Notes under the pieces: generated by a model
Databases searched by the model: none
What the model was told of the DNA's origin: nothing
What the model saw: only the letters and a program-made list of their open reading frames with translations
Assembly: GCF_900113695.1 (NCBI RefSeq)
Contig: NZ_FOQH01000007.1
Coordinates: 1-64,000 of the forward strand
Length of the DNA: 64,000 nucleotides
Direction of reading: 5' to 3'
Origin: Albimonas pacifica
GTDB lineage: Bacteria; Pseudomonadota; Alphaproteobacteria; Rhodobacterales; Rhodobacteraceae
Position numbers and translations under genes: made by a program
In this document: positions 48,457 through 57,790 of the stretch, piece after piece
Numbering within the stretch: position 1 is the stretch's first letter
Layout of the letters: the number at the start of each line of letters is the position of its first letter

Positions 48457-49244
48457 GCCCGCATCTCGTCGCCCTGGAAGCCATCGTCACCCGCGAGGCC
48501 CTGCGCTTCGTCCACCAGCGAGAGCGCTTCGTCGCCGCCCTGGTCCGCCCGCTGGTCTGGCTGGTGGTCTTCGCCGCCGGCTTCCGCGCCGCGCTGGGCC
48601 TCTCGATCACGCCGCCCTACGAGACCTACATCGCCTACGAGGTCTACATCGTCCCCGGCCTCTGCGGCATGATCCAGCTGTTCAACGGCATGCAGAGCTC
48701 CCTGAGCCTCGTCTACGACCGCGAGATGGGCTCGATGCGCCTGCTTCTGACCTCGCCGCTGCCGCGCGGGTGGCTGTTGTTCTGCAAGCTGGCGGCGGGC
48801 GCCGCGATCGGCGTGATCCAGGTCTACGCCTTCCTTGGCCTCGCCGCCGCCTTCGGCATCGTGATGCCGTGGGAGGGATACTTGCTGGCCGCCCCCGCGC
48901 TGGCGATCACCGGCCTGATGCTGGGCGCGCTGGGGCTGCTGCTCAGCTCCTTCATCCGGCAGCTGGAGAACTTCGCGGGGGTGATGAACTTCGTGATCTT
49001 CCCGATGTTCTTCCTTTCAACCGCGCTCTACCCGCTGTGGAAGATGGCCGAGTCCTCGCCGCTGCTGCGCGACCTCTGCGCGCTGAACCCGTTTTCCCAT
49101 GCGGTCGAGCTGATCCGCTTCGCGCTCTACGCGAAACCGAACCCCGAGGCGCTCGGCTGGACCCTGCTGGCGCTGGCGGTCTTCGCGGGGCTGGCGCTGC
49201 GCGGCTACGACCCCGCCCGCGGCCTGATCGGCCGCAAGGCCTGA
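48453..49244 (+). CDS. ABC-2 type permease of the PQQ-associated system
   Basis: This 263-residue protein has six predicted transmembrane helices and the ABC-2 signature around LLLSSFIRQLENFAGVMNFV and FPMFFLSTALYPLW. ABC-2 permeases usually export or move lipids or small molecules, so the neighbouring binding-protein-like gene may not serve import. It overlaps the ATPase gene and ends the operon 174 bp before the dehydrogenase. Confidence 0.88.
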   Translation: MSPHLVALEAIVTREALRFVHQRERFVAALVRPLVWLVVFAAGFRAALGLSITPPYETYIAYEVYIVPGLCGMIQLFNGMQSSLSLVYDREMGSMRLLLTSPLPRGWLLFCKLAAGAAIGVIQVYAFLGLAAAFGIVMPWEGYLLAAPALAITGLMLGALGLLLSSFIRQLENFAGVMNFVIFPMFFLSTALYPLWKMAESSPLLRDLCALNPFSHAVELIRFALYAKPNPEALGWTLLALAVFAGLALRGYDPARGLIGRKA

Positions 49245-49332
49245 GGCCGCCCGGACCGGCCCGCGCCCCGCCTCCGCGGGGCGCCTTCGCGCGTGAAATC
49301 CCAATCATCGCAGCGCGATGGCCTCTCCGACC

Positions 49333-49372
49333 AAGGTGCAATTTCCGCAGCGTCCCGCGCTGCCGATACTCG
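49333..49372 (+). promoter_or_regulatory. Variant shared promoter box upstream of the PQQ dehydrogenase
   Basis: AAGGTGCAAT (49333-49342) matches AAGGTCGAAT at eight of ten positions and is followed after 24 nt by TACTCG (49367-49372; GATACT overlaps it). It lies 76 bp before the ATG. Confidence 0.45.
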
Positions 49373-49418
49373 CCCCAGAGCCGGCGAACGGCTTGCCCCG
49401 CATCCCAGGGAGGGACCG

Positions 49419-51182
49419 ATGAGACGACTGCTCCTGAGCGCGACCGCCTCGCTGCTCGCCATCACCGCGGCCCACGCCGAGGTCACCGAGGACGACATCG
49501 CCAACGACGCGACCCTCACCGAACAGGTGGTCACCAACGGCATGGGCCGCCACCTGCAGCGCTTCAGCCCGCTCGACGCGATCAACCGCGAGAACGTGGC
49601 GAAGATGGTCCCGGCCTGGGCCTTCAGCCTGGGCGGCGAGAAGCAGCGCGGCCAGGAATCGCAGCCGCTGGTCAAGGACGGGGTGATGTACGTCACCGGC
49701 TCCTACAGCCGGATCTGGGCCATCGAGTCGGCCACCGGGCGCGAGATCTGGCAGTATGACGCCCGCCTGCCGGAGGGCATCCTGCCGTGCTGCGACGTGA
49801 TCAACCGCGGCGCCGCGCTCTATGGCGACAAGGTCTATTTCGGCACGCTGGACGCGCGGCTGGTGGCGCTGAACGCCAAGACCGGCGACGTGGTGTGGAA
49901 CAAGAAGATCGCCGACTACAAGGCCGGCTACTCCTACACCGCCGCCCCCCTGATCGTGAACGGGCTGGTGATCACCGGCAACTCCGGCGGCGAGTTCGGC
50001 GTGGTCGGCGAGGTGCAGGCCCGCGACGCCGAGACCGGAGAGCTGGTCTGGACCCGCCCGGTCATCGAGGGCCACATGGGCACGCTGAACGGTCAGCCCT
50101 CGACGATGACCGGCACGCTGAACGCCACCTGGCCCGGCGACATGTGGAAGACCGGCGGCGGGGCCACCTGGCTCGGCGGCTCCTACGACGCGGACACCGA
50201 CACGCTGGTCTTCGGGACCGGCAACCCGGCGCCCTGGAACTCGCACCTGCGCAACGCCGGGACCCCGACCGAGGGCAATGCGGGCGACAACCTCTACGCC
50301 GCCTCGCGTCTCGGGATCGACCCGGCCACCGGCGAGATCAAGTGGCACTTCCAGACCACCCCGCGGGAGGGCTGGGACTTCGACGGCGTCAACGAGGTCG
50401 TGGCCTTCGAGGACCGCGAGGGCAACAAGCGCTTCGCCACCGCCGACCGCAACGGCTTCTTCTACGTGCTCAACCGCGAGGACGGCGCCTTCGTCGACGC
50501 CTTCCCCTTCGTCAGCGAGATCTCCTGGGCCTCCGGCATCGACGACACGGGCCGGCCGATCTTCAACGAGGCGAACCGCCCCGGCGATCCGACGGCGGCG
50601 GCCGACGGCAAGAAGGGCGACACGATCTTCGCCGTCCCGGGCTTCCTGGGCGGCAAGAACTGGATGCCGATGGCGCACAGCCCCAGGACCGGCCTCTTCT
50701 ACGTCCCCTCCAACGAATGGGGCATGGACATCTGGAACGAGCCGATCAGCTACAAGAAGGGCGCGGCCTATCTGGGCGCCGGCTTCACCATCAAGCCGAT
50801 CTTCGAGGACCACATCGGATCCCTCAAGGCGATCGACCCGATGACCGGCGAGATCAGGTGGGAATACAAGAACGACGCCCCCCTCTGGGGCGGGGTGATG
50901 GCCACCGCCGGCGGCCTGGTCTTCACCGGCACGCCCGAGGGCGAGTTCAAGGCCTTCGACGACGAGACCGGCGAGGAGCTGTGGTCCTTCCAGCTCGGCT
51001 CCGGCATCGTCGGCCAGCCGATCACCTGGCTGCAGGACGGCAAGCAGTACGTCTCGGTCCTCTCGGGCTGGGGGGGCGCGGTGCCGCTGTGGGGCGGCGA
51101 GGTCGCCAAGAAGGTCAACTACCTCAACCAGGGCGGCATGGTCTGGACGTTCCGCGTCCCCGACCAGCTCGCCGCGAACTGA
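49419..51182 (+). CDS. Lanthanide-type PQQ-dependent alcohol dehydrogenase (XoxF/ExaF-like)
   Basis: This 587-residue periplasmic quinoprotein oxidises alcohols with PQQ. It has a signal peptide ([17 protein letters not shown]), tryptophan-docking propeller repeats and the adjacent-cysteine disulfide in LPCCDV near residue 125. In GWDFDGVNE the catalytic Asp (about 320) is followed two residues later by a second Asp (about 322). That extra Asp is the signature of lanthanide-dependent enzymes; calcium enzymes have a small residue there. I cannot decide between XoxF (methanol) and ExaF/PedH (ethanol) from memory alone. The start follows AGGGAGGG. Confidence 0.9.
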   Translation: MRRLLLSATASLLAITAAHAEVTEDDIANDATLTEQVVTNGMGRHLQRFSPLDAINRENVAKMVPAWAFSLGGEKQRGQESQPLVKDGVMYVTGSYSRIWAIESATGREIWQYDARLPEGILPCCDVINRGAALYGDKVYFGTLDARLVALNAKTGDVVWNKKIADYKAGYSYTAAPLIVNGLVITGNSGGEFGVVGEVQARDAETGELVWTRPVIEGHMGTLNGQPSTMTGTLNATWPGDMWKTGGGATWLGGSYDADTDTLVFGTGNPAPWNSHLRNAGTPTEGNAGDNLYAASRLGIDPATGEIKWHFQTTPREGWDFDGVNEVVAFEDREGNKRFATADRNGFFYVLNREDGAFVDAFPFVSEISWASGIDDTGRPIFNEANRPGDPTAAADGKKGDTIFAVPGFLGGKNWMPMAHSPRTGLFYVPSNEWGMDIWNEPISYKKGAAYLGAGFTIKPIFEDHIGSLKAIDPMTGEIRWEYKNDAPLWGGVMATAGGLVFTGTPEGEFKAFDDETGEELWSFQLGSGIVGQPITWLQDGKQYVSVLSGWGGAVPLWGGEVAKKVNYLNQGGMVWTFRVPDQLAAN

Positions 51183-51322
51183 GCCGAAACCGGCCCGGCG
51201 CTCCCTGCAGGGCGCCGGGCCTCCGCGCCTCCGGCCCCGTCGGGCGCCGGGTTCATGCTTCGGCCCGCCGCTGCGGCATCGCCTGCCGGCCCGCCCGGAG
51301 CTAGAGTGAGAGGGAAACCGGC

Positions 51323-52087
51323 ATGACGCCTGCGATGGAGCCAGCCATGACCGCCAGCCCCGCGCCCCCCGCCCCGCCGCCCCGCGCGCCGCAGGATGCC
51401 GACGCCGGCCGCGGGACGGCCGCGCCCTTCGCCTCGGCGCTGGTGATCGACGACCACCCGCTGTTCTGCGAGGCGCTCTCGGGGATGCTGCGCGAGATGG
51501 GGGTGGCGCGGATCGAGACCGCCGACCGCCTCGCCCGCGCCTACGAGCGGCTCGCATCCGGCCCGGCGCCGGAGGTGATCCTGCTCGACCTCACCCTGCC
51601 CGACGTCGAGGGGATGGAGGGGCTGCTGCGCATCCGCCGGCTGGCGCGCGACACCCCGGTGGTGGTGATCTCCTCGCTGGAGGAGAACCGGATCGTGGGC
51701 TCGGCCCTGCGCTCGGGCGCCTCGGGCTTCGTGCCCAAGCAGAGCCCGCGCGACGTCTTCGCCCGCGCCTTCGCCGCCATCGCCGCCGGCGAGACCTTCC
51801 GCCCCGACGGCTTCGTCGAGGGCGACGAGACCCCCTCCGAGACCGAGCAGGCGATCGAACGGCTGGCGCTGCTCACCCCCCAGCAGGCCCGGATCCTGGA
51901 GCTGGTCTGCGAGGGCCAGCTGAACAAGCAGATCGCCTGGGAGCTGAGCATCGCCGAGACCACGGTGAAGGCCCATATCACCGCGATCCTGCGCAAGCTG
52001 AACGTCCGCTCGCGCACGCAGGCGGTGCTGCTCGCGCAGAACGCGCGCTACCGCAAGATATTGCACGACGCCTCGGGCGCGACCTAG
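51323..52087 (+). CDS. LuxR/NarL-type response regulator
   Basis: This 254-residue regulator has a receiver domain (VIDDHPLFCEAL; phosphoacceptor Asp in VILLDLTLPDVEG near 88; Lys in GFVPKQSP) and a LuxR-type helix-turn-helix (LTPQQARILELVCEGQLNKQIAWELSIAETTVKAHITAILRKL region). A disordered Pro/Ala N-terminus precedes it; three in-frame ATGs exist, and 51323 has the best ribosome site. Its place beside the PQQ dehydrogenase recalls ExaE/AgmR/ErbR regulators of Pseudomonas ethanol oxidation. It is the best candidate to bind the AAGGTCGAAT boxes. Confidence 0.88.
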   Translation: MTPAMEPAMTASPAPPAPPPRAPQDADAGRGTAAPFASALVIDDHPLFCEALSGMLREMGVARIETADRLARAYERLASGPAPEVILLDLTLPDVEGMEGLLRIRRLARDTPVVVISSLEENRIVGSALRSGASGFVPKQSPRDVFARAFAAIAAGETFRPDGFVEGDETPSETEQAIERLALLTPQQARILELVCEGQLNKQIAWELSIAETTVKAHITAILRKLNVRSRTQAVLLAQNARYRKILHDASGAT

Positions 52088-52153
52088 CCTGAGCGGAGAC
52101 CGGCAGGGAGGCCCCCGCCAGCGGGGGCGCCGGATGAGAAGGGAGGAGAGCCC

Positions 52154-53347
52154 ATGGACGGGGCTCATGCCGCCGGGACCCGCACGGGGCCCCGGCCGAA
52201 CGCATCCGCGGGCCGGCGCGACCTGCGGACCGCCGCCGCGCCCGCCGACGACCCCGCCGCCGCGATCGCGGCCCTGCGCGCCGCGCTCGGCCCCGGGCCG
52301 CTGGCGCTGGCCGCGCTCTTCGTCTCGCCCCACGCCGACCTCGAGGCGGTGGCCCGCCTCGCCTCCGCCGCCTTCGGCGACACGCCGGTGATCGGCTGCA
52401 CCACCGCCGGAGAGATCGGGCCCGCCGGCTATGCCGACGGCAGCATCGCCGCCGCCGGCTTCCCGGCGGAGCTGTTCTCGGCCCAGGTCTGCTTCGTGGG
52501 GGACCTCACCGGCCTCGACCGCGTCGGCGCGGCCGAGCGGGTGCAGGGCCGCCGCGCCGCGCTGCGCGCCGCCGCCCCCGACTGGGGGAACGAGTTCGCC
52601 TTCCTGATGGTCGACGGCATGTCGCGGATGGAGGAGCAGTTGGTCGCCACTCTCGCCGCCGCCCTCGACGGGATGCCGCTGTTCGGCGGCTCCGCCGGCG
52701 ACGCGCTCGACTTCGGCCGCGCCTTCGTCCTGCACGAGGGGCGGTTTCACGCCGACGCCGCGGTGCTGGCGCTGATCCGCACCGCCTGCCGCGTGCAGGT
52801 CTTCAACTTCGACAACCTGCGCCCGGCCGAGGCCAAGATGGTCGTCACCGGCGCCGACCCCGACCGCCGCCTGGTGCGCGAGATCAACGGCGAGCCGGCG
52901 GCCCGCGAATACGCGCGCCTGCTGGGCCTCGATCCCGCGCAGCTCTCGCCCTTCACCTTCTCGGCCCACCCGGTGATGGTCCGCGTCGGCGGCCGCCACC
53001 ACGTCCGCGCCATCCAGAAGGTGGAGCCCAACGGCGACCTCACCTTCTTCTGCGCCATCGACGAGGGCCTGGTGCTGACGCTGGCCGAGCCGACGGACGC
53101 GGCCGAGCATCTCTCGCAATCGCTCGACGGCCTCTCCGCCGCCGGCGCGCCTTCGGGCATCCTCGCCTGCGACTGCGTCCTGCGCCGGGTGGCGGCGGAG
53201 CGGGACCAGAGCGTGCGCGCCCTCTCGGCGATCCTGGCGCGCAACGAGGTGGTCGGCTTCTCGACCTACGGCGAGCAGATCAACGGCGTGCACGTCAACC
53301 AGACCCTGACCGGCGTCGCCCTCTACCCGCCCGAGGAGCCGGCATGA
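52154..53347 (+). CDS. FIST domain sensory protein (NosP-like)
   Basis: This 397-residue soluble protein consists of FIST-N (PVIGCTTAGEIGPAGYADGS) and FIST-C domains (VEPNGDLTFFCAIDEGLVL, then ILACDCVLRR and GFSTYGEQINGVHVNQTLTG). FIST proteins include NosP, a haem-based nitric oxide sensor that controls a NahK-type kinase. The gene overlaps the kinase gene by 4 nt, so a sensor-kinase pair is likely. Haem binding is inference. The start follows GGGAGGAG. Confidence 0.85.
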   Translation: MDGAHAAGTRTGPRPNASAGRRDLRTAAAPADDPAAAIAALRAALGPGPLALAALFVSPHADLEAVARLASAAFGDTPVIGCTTAGEIGPAGYADGSIAAAGFPAELFSAQVCFVGDLTGLDRVGAAERVQGRRAALRAAAPDWGNEFAFLMVDGMSRMEEQLVATLAAALDGMPLFGGSAGDALDFGRAFVLHEGRFHADAAVLALIRTACRVQVFNFDNLRPAEAKMVVTGADPDRRLVREINGEPAAREYARLLGLDPAQLSPFTFSAHPVMVRVGGRHHVRAIQKVEPNGDLTFFCAIDEGLVLTLAEPTDAAEHLSQSLDGLSAAGAPSGILACDCVLRRVAAERDQSVRALSAILARNEVVGFSTYGEQINGVHVNQTLTGVALYPPEEPA

Positions 53348-55602
53348 CCGTCTTCGACGCCCGCACCCTCGTCGACCCGACCGAGAGCCTGGAGCGGCAG
53401 AACGCCAAGCTCGCCAAGATCGCCGGCGTGCTGATGCGGCGGGTCGAGCAGGCGACCGACGCCGACGGCGCCGCCTACGCCCATTTCCAGCGGGCGCTGA
53501 CGCTGGAGGGCGAGGTGCGCGCCCGCACCTCTGAGCTCGAGCGCGCGCTGTCGCTGCTCAACGACACCAACCTGCGCCTGACCGAGGCCAACCGCGCCGC
53601 CGACCGCGCCCGCGCCGACCTCGCCAACGCCATCGAGGCGGTGCAGGAAGGCTTCGCGCTGTTCGATGCAGACGACCGGCTGGTGATGTTCAACTCCCGC
53701 TTCGGGATGGGCATGCCGGACATGCGCCGGTTCCTGCGACCGGGCCTGCCTTTCGCCGACTACGTGGCGCGCGTCGCGGCGTCTCCGTCCCTGTCCCTGC
53801 CGAAGGGCGAGACCCCGCGCGACTGGGTCGCCGCCCGCCTCCAGCGCCACCGCGAGACCAAGGCGATCTTCAACGTGCGGCTGGTGGGGGACCGCTGGAT
53901 CCAGGTTTCGGAATACCGCACGCCCGAGGGCGGCACCGCGATCCTGCAGACCGACGTCACCGACTGGATCCGGCTGGAGCGGCAGGAACGCGAGCGGATG
54001 CTCGACGACCAGGCCCGCTTCATCCGCGCCACGCTGGACCACATCAACCAGGGCGTCTCGATCTTCGACGGGCACGAGCGGCTTGTCGGCTGGAACATCC
54101 GCCTCGACGAGCTGCTCTCGCCCCCCGCGGGCCTGCTGCGGGTGGGCCGCAGCTTCGATACGCTCTTCGACCGGTTCTCGCCCGAGATGGCCTTCCGCGA
54201 CCCCGACGGCGCCGACCGGCTGATGGCCTGGGTCAAGGGCGGCCTGCGCCGCCCGCCCCTGAAGCTGGAGGTCACGCACCGCGGCGCCCGCATCTTCGAC
54301 GTCTTCGCCCAGGAGATGCCCGACCAGGGTTTCGTCGTCTCCTTCACCGACGTGACCGCCGAGCGCCGGGCCATCGACGCGATGGCCGAGGCCAATGAGA
54401 CCCTGGAGCTGCGCGTCCACGAACGCACCCTCGCGCTGGCCGCCGCCGCGGCCGAGGCCGACCGCGCCAACGCCTCCAAGTCCCGCTTCGTCGCCGCCGC
54501 CTCCCACGACCTGCTGCAACCGCTGTCGGCGGCGAAACTGTTCCTGAGCTCCCTCAACAGCCTCGACCTCGACCCCGAGCCCCGCCGCATGGCCGAGCGC
54601 GCCCAGAACGCCCTGAAAAGCGTCGAGGCGATCCTGGGCAGCCTGCTGGACATTTCGAGATTGGACAGCGGCCTGGCGGCGGTGGAGATCTCCACCTTCC
54701 CCGTCTCCCGCATCCTCCGCCCGCTGCGGGAGGAATTCCAGCCGCTGGCCCGCGCCCGGGGGCTGGAGCTGCAGGTGATCGACAGCGGCGCCTGGGTCCG
54801 CTCGGACCCCTCGCACCTGCGCCGGATCCTGCAGAACCTGATCGCCAACGCCATCCGCTACACCCCCTCGGGCCGGGTGCTGGTCGGCGCGCGCCGTCGC
54901 GGCGGCGGCCTGCGCATCGAGGTCTGGGACACCGGCCCCGGCATCGAGGAGGACAAGCGCGAGCTGATCTTCAAGGAGTTCCACCGCATCGACAAACCCG
55001 GCATGACCGCCGAGGGCGTGGGCCTCGGCCTCGCCATCGTCGAGCGGGCCTGCCAGCTCCTCGACCACCGCCTCGACCTCGAGACCGAGCCCGGCCGCGG
55101 CGCCGGCTTCCTGGTGACCGTGCCCCTTGCGCCGCCCCGCGCCCCCGAGCCCCCCGCGCGCGAGGCCGCAGGGCAGGAGGGGGGCGCCCGCGACCTCGAC
55201 GACGTGATCGTGCTGGTGATCGAGAACGACGCCGAGGTGCGCCAGGCCATGGCCACCCTGCTGGAACGCTGGGGCGTCTCCTGCTTCGACGTCGCGGGCG
55301 AGGACGCCGCCCTGGAGTTGATCGACGAGGTGGGCGTGGCCCCGGACGTGATGCTGGTGGACTACCATCTCGACGACGGGCGCCACGGCATCGACGCGGT
55401 CGCCGCCGTGCGCCGCCGCTGCGGGCCGACGCCGGCCGCGATCCTCTCGGCCGACCGCACGCCCGAGCTGCGCGCCGCCTGCCACGCCGCCGAGATCGCC
55501 TACCTGGAGAAACCCGTCGACCCCGACCGCCTGATGCGCTTCCTCGCCGAGATCCGCGCCGCCCCCCTCGGCTGGGGCCCTCTCTCCGGCCCGGCGGTCT
55601 GA
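53344..55602 (+). CDS. Hybrid sensor histidine kinase with two PAS domains (NahK-like)
   Basis: This 752-residue protein has no membrane helix. The order is an N-terminal coiled coil (about 10-100), two PAS domains of the same type (AVQEGFALFDADDRLVMFNS and INQGVSIFDGHERLVGWN), and a HisKA domain (SHDLLQPLSAAKLFLSSL, His near 389). An ATPase domain (NLIANAIRY, DTGPGIEED, GVGLGLAIV) and a C-terminal receiver (Asp near 671 in LVDYHLDD) follow. This matches Pseudomonas NahK/ErcS' kinases, which act on ethanol oxidation and NO responses. The partner regulator is probably the one encoded at 51323. Confidence 0.88.
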   Translation: MTVFDARTLVDPTESLERQNAKLAKIAGVLMRRVEQATDADGAAYAHFQRALTLEGEVRARTSELERALSLLNDTNLRLTEANRAADRARADLANAIEAVQEGFALFDADDRLVMFNSRFGMGMPDMRRFLRPGLPFADYVARVAASPSLSLPKGETPRDWVAARLQRHRETKAIFNVRLVGDRWIQVSEYRTPEGGTAILQTDVTDWIRLERQERERMLDDQARFIRATLDHINQGVSIFDGHERLVGWNIRLDELLSPPAGLLRVGRSFDTLFDRFSPEMAFRDPDGADRLMAWVKGGLRRPPLKLEVTHRGARIFDVFAQEMPDQGFVVSFTDVTAERRAIDAMAEANETLELRVHERTLALAAAAAEADRANASKSRFVAAASHDLLQPLSAAKLFLSSLNSLDLDPEPRRMAERAQNALKSVEAILGSLLDISRLDSGLAAVEISTFPVSRILRPLREEFQPLARARGLELQVIDSGAWVRSDPSHLRRILQNLIANAIRYTPSGRVLVGARRRGGGLRIEVWDTGPGIEEDKRELIFKEFHRIDKPGMTAEGVGLGLAIVERACQLLDHRLDLETEPGRGAGFLVTVPLAPPRAPEPPAREAAGQEGGARDLDDVIVLVIENDAEVRQAMATLLERWGVSCFDVAGEDAALELIDEVGVAPDVMLVDYHLDDGRHGIDAVAAVRRRCGPTPAAILSADRTPELRAACHAAEIAYLEKPVDPDRLMRFLAEIRAAPLGWGPLSGPAV

Positions 55603-55626
55603 GCCGCCACGCCGGCCGCGCGCCGT

Positions 55627-55647
55627 GCCCCGGGCCTGACCCGGGGC
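55627..55647. repeat. Short GC palindrome GCCCCGGG-N5-CCCGGGGC, copy 2
   Basis: The 8-nt arms are identical to those at 8026-8046, with CCTGA in the loop. It lies 24 nt after the hybrid kinase stop, so it may also serve as a terminator stem there. Confidence 0.6.
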
Positions 55648-55697
55648 CTCTCACGGCCCGCATCGGGGCGCCCCCTGTCGGCGATCGCGCCACGGAC

Positions 55698-55715
55698 TGC
55701 ATACAGTCGCATGCA
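55698..55715. promoter_or_regulatory. TGCAT-N8-ATGCA dyad upstream of the TauE-type gene
   Basis: TGCAT (55698-55702) and ATGCA (55711-55715) form a perfect dyad around ACAGTCGC, followed at 55722 by TTGACG, a possible -35. The ATACAGT sequence is reminiscent of GntR-family operators. The site is 65-80 bp before the ATG at 55780. Confidence 0.35.
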
Positions 55716-55779
55716 ATTTTCTTGACGCAGAGGCCCCCCGGGCGCATGGACCGTCCATCGCCCCTTCCCGGAGGCCCCG

Positions 55780-56532
55780 ATGGACGCGTTCGCCCTGCTG
55801 CCGGCCGATCTGCCGCCCCTGACGCTGGCGCTGGTCTCGGCGGCCTCGTTCTGCACGTCCTTCGTCACCGCGGCCTTCGGCATCGGCGGCGGGATGGCGA
55901 TGCTGGCGATCCTCGCCTCGCTGCTGCCGCCCGCGGCGCTGATCCCGGTGCACGGGCTGGTGCAGTTCGCCTCCAACGCCGGGCGCGCGGCGCTGTTGCG
56001 CGGGCATGTTCAGCGGGGGCCGCTGCTGCCCTTCCTGGCCGGATCGGCGCTGGGCGCCGCGCTCGGCGGGCTGGTCGCGGTCGAGCTGCCCCCTGCGGCG
56101 GTCGAGATCGCCATCGGGATCTTCGTGCTGTGGTCCGCGCTGGCCTCGCCGCCCCGGGTCATGCGGGCGGGCGCGGGTCCGGCGGGCTTCGTCTCGACGC
56201 TGCTGACGATGTTCTTCGGGGCCACCGGGCCGTTCGTGGCCGCCTATGTGAAGACGCTCGCCCTGGGGCGGATGGAGCACGTGGCCACCCACGCGACGAT
56301 GATGACCGCCCAGCACCTGCTGAAGGTGATCGCCTTCGGCTTCCTCGGCTTCGCCTTCGGGCCCTGGCTCCTGCCGGTGGCGCTGATGGCGGCGACGGGG
56401 TTCCTGGGCACGCTGGCGGGCAAGCGGGCGCTGTTGCGGATCGACGACCGGCTGTTCAAGCGGGCGCTCGCCGCGATCCTGTGCCTGCTCGCCGCCCGGC
56501 TGATCTGGAGCGGGGCGGCGGAGCTTCTCTGA
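55780..56532 (+). CDS. TauE/SafE family sulfite or organic-anion exporter
   Basis: This 250-residue membrane protein has about eight helices in two half-repeats. The family motifs are TAAFGIGGGMAMLAILASLLP and FFGATGPFVAAYVKTL. Members export sulfite, sulfoacetate or related small anions; the substrate here is unknown. The start ATG at 55780 follows CCCGGAGG. It is convergent with the CoA-transferase gene (4-nt gap between stops). Confidence 0.85.
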   Translation: MDAFALLPADLPPLTLALVSAASFCTSFVTAAFGIGGGMAMLAILASLLPPAALIPVHGLVQFASNAGRAALLRGHVQRGPLLPFLAGSALGAALGGLVAVELPPAAVEIAIGIFVLWSALASPPRVMRAGAGPAGFVSTLLTMFFGATGPFVAAYVKTLALGRMEHVATHATMMTAQHLLKVIAFGFLGFAFGPWLLPVALMAATGFLGTLAGKRALLRIDDRLFKRALAAILCLLAARLIWSGAAELL

Positions 56533-56536
56533 CGCC

Positions 56537-57652
56537 TCAGCCGAACTCGGCGCGGATCGCGTCGTCGTGCTCGCCGACGCCGGGCACCTTGCCATAGGTC
56601 GGCGCATCGCCCGCGACGATGGCGCCCGGCGCGATCAGCTCCACCGGGCCGCCGTCGGTCGAGACCGAGATCAGCCGGTTCTGCGGATGCTCCATCAGGT
56701 CGGCCATGCCGTTGAGGCGGCCGTAGGCGATCTTGGCGGCGTCCAGCTTGGCCGCCAGCTCTTCGCGCCCGTGCTGCTGGAACAGCGCCGCGACGCGGGC
56801 GTCCAGCTCGGCCCGGTTCTCGATCCGCGCGGTGTTGTCGTGGAAGCGCGGGTCGTCGGCCATGGCGGCGTCGCCCAGCACCTGGTCGCAGAGCATCCGC
56901 CACTCGCGCTGGTTCTGGATCGAGATCAGAATCGCGCCGTCCGCGCAGGGGAACACGCCGTAGGGGGCGATGGTTGGGTGGCGCAGGCCCTCGCGCTGGG
57001 GCGGGCGGCCGCCGTAGCGGGCCTGCAGGTAGGGCACGTTCATCCAGTCGGCCATGGCGTGGAACAGGCTGACCTCGATCTGGCGCCCCTGCCCGGTGCG
57101 CCCGCGCCCGATCAGCGCCTGCAGGATCGCGGCATGGGCCGTGATCCCTGCGCCGATGTCGCAGATCGAGACGCCGACGCGCGCCTCCTCCGTCGGCGAG
57201 CCGGTGATCGAGGCGAGCCCCGTCTCCGCCTGGATCAGCAGGTCGTAGGCCTTCTGGTCGCGCCGCGGCCCGTCCTCGCCATAGCCGGAGATCGAGCAGG
57301 TGATCAGTTCGGGACGTTTCCTGCGCAGCTCCGCCATGCCGTAGCCCATGCGGCCGATGGCGCCGGGGGCGAGGTTCTGGATGAACACGTCGGCCTGATC
57401 CAGCAGGCGGCCCAGCAGGGCGTGGTCCTCGGGGTTCTTCAGATCCAGCCGCAGGCTTTCCTTGCCGCGGTTGAGCCAGACGAAATAGGCGCTCTGCCCC
57501 TCGACCATGCGGTCGTAGCCGCGGGCGAAATCGCCCTCGGGGCGCTCGATCTTGATGACGCGGGCGCCGGCGTCGGCCAGGCGCGCCGAGCAGTAGGGGG
57601 CGGCGACCGCCTGCTCCACCGCCACCACCAGCAGTCCTTCGAGATCGCGCAT
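56537..57652 (-). CDS. CaiB/BaiF family (type III) CoA transferase
   Basis: This 371-residue enzyme belongs to the family that moves CoA between acyl groups. Motifs include VVAVEQAVAAPYCSARLADAGARVIKIERPEGD, VWLNRGKESLRLDL and the catalytic Asp in AYDLLIQAETGL. The substrate cannot be predicted. The ATG at 57652 follows GGAGGACAC. The 314-bp divergent spacer to the deaminase gene holds the second G-quadruplex palindrome. Confidence 0.88.
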   Translation of the reverse strand: MRDLEGLLVVAVEQAVAAPYCSARLADAGARVIKIERPEGDFARGYDRMVEGQSAYFVWLNRGKESLRLDLKNPEDHALLGRLLDQADVFIQNLAPGAIGRMGYGMAELRRKRPELITCSISGYGEDGPRRDQKAYDLLIQAETGLASITGSPTEEARVGVSICDIGAGITAHAAILQALIGRGRTGQGRQIEVSLFHAMADWMNVPYLQARYGGRPPQREGLRHPTIAPYGVFPCADGAILISIQNQREWRMLCDQVLGDAAMADDPRFHDNTARIENRAELDARVAALFQQHGREELAAKLDAAKIAYGRLNGMADLMEHPQNRLISVSTDGGPVELIAPGAIVAGDAPTYGKVPGVGEHDDAIRAEFG

Positions 57653-57790
57653 GTGTCCTCCGGGGGCATGGCCGGCGCGGGCCGGCTGGATTGGCCGGCG
57701 CGGCCGGCGCCTCTTTCCACCGGAAGCGGGGCTCCGGGTCAACCGTCCGGCCGGTCATCGCGGCGGGAAGCCGGGTTGCAGGCCAGCGCG

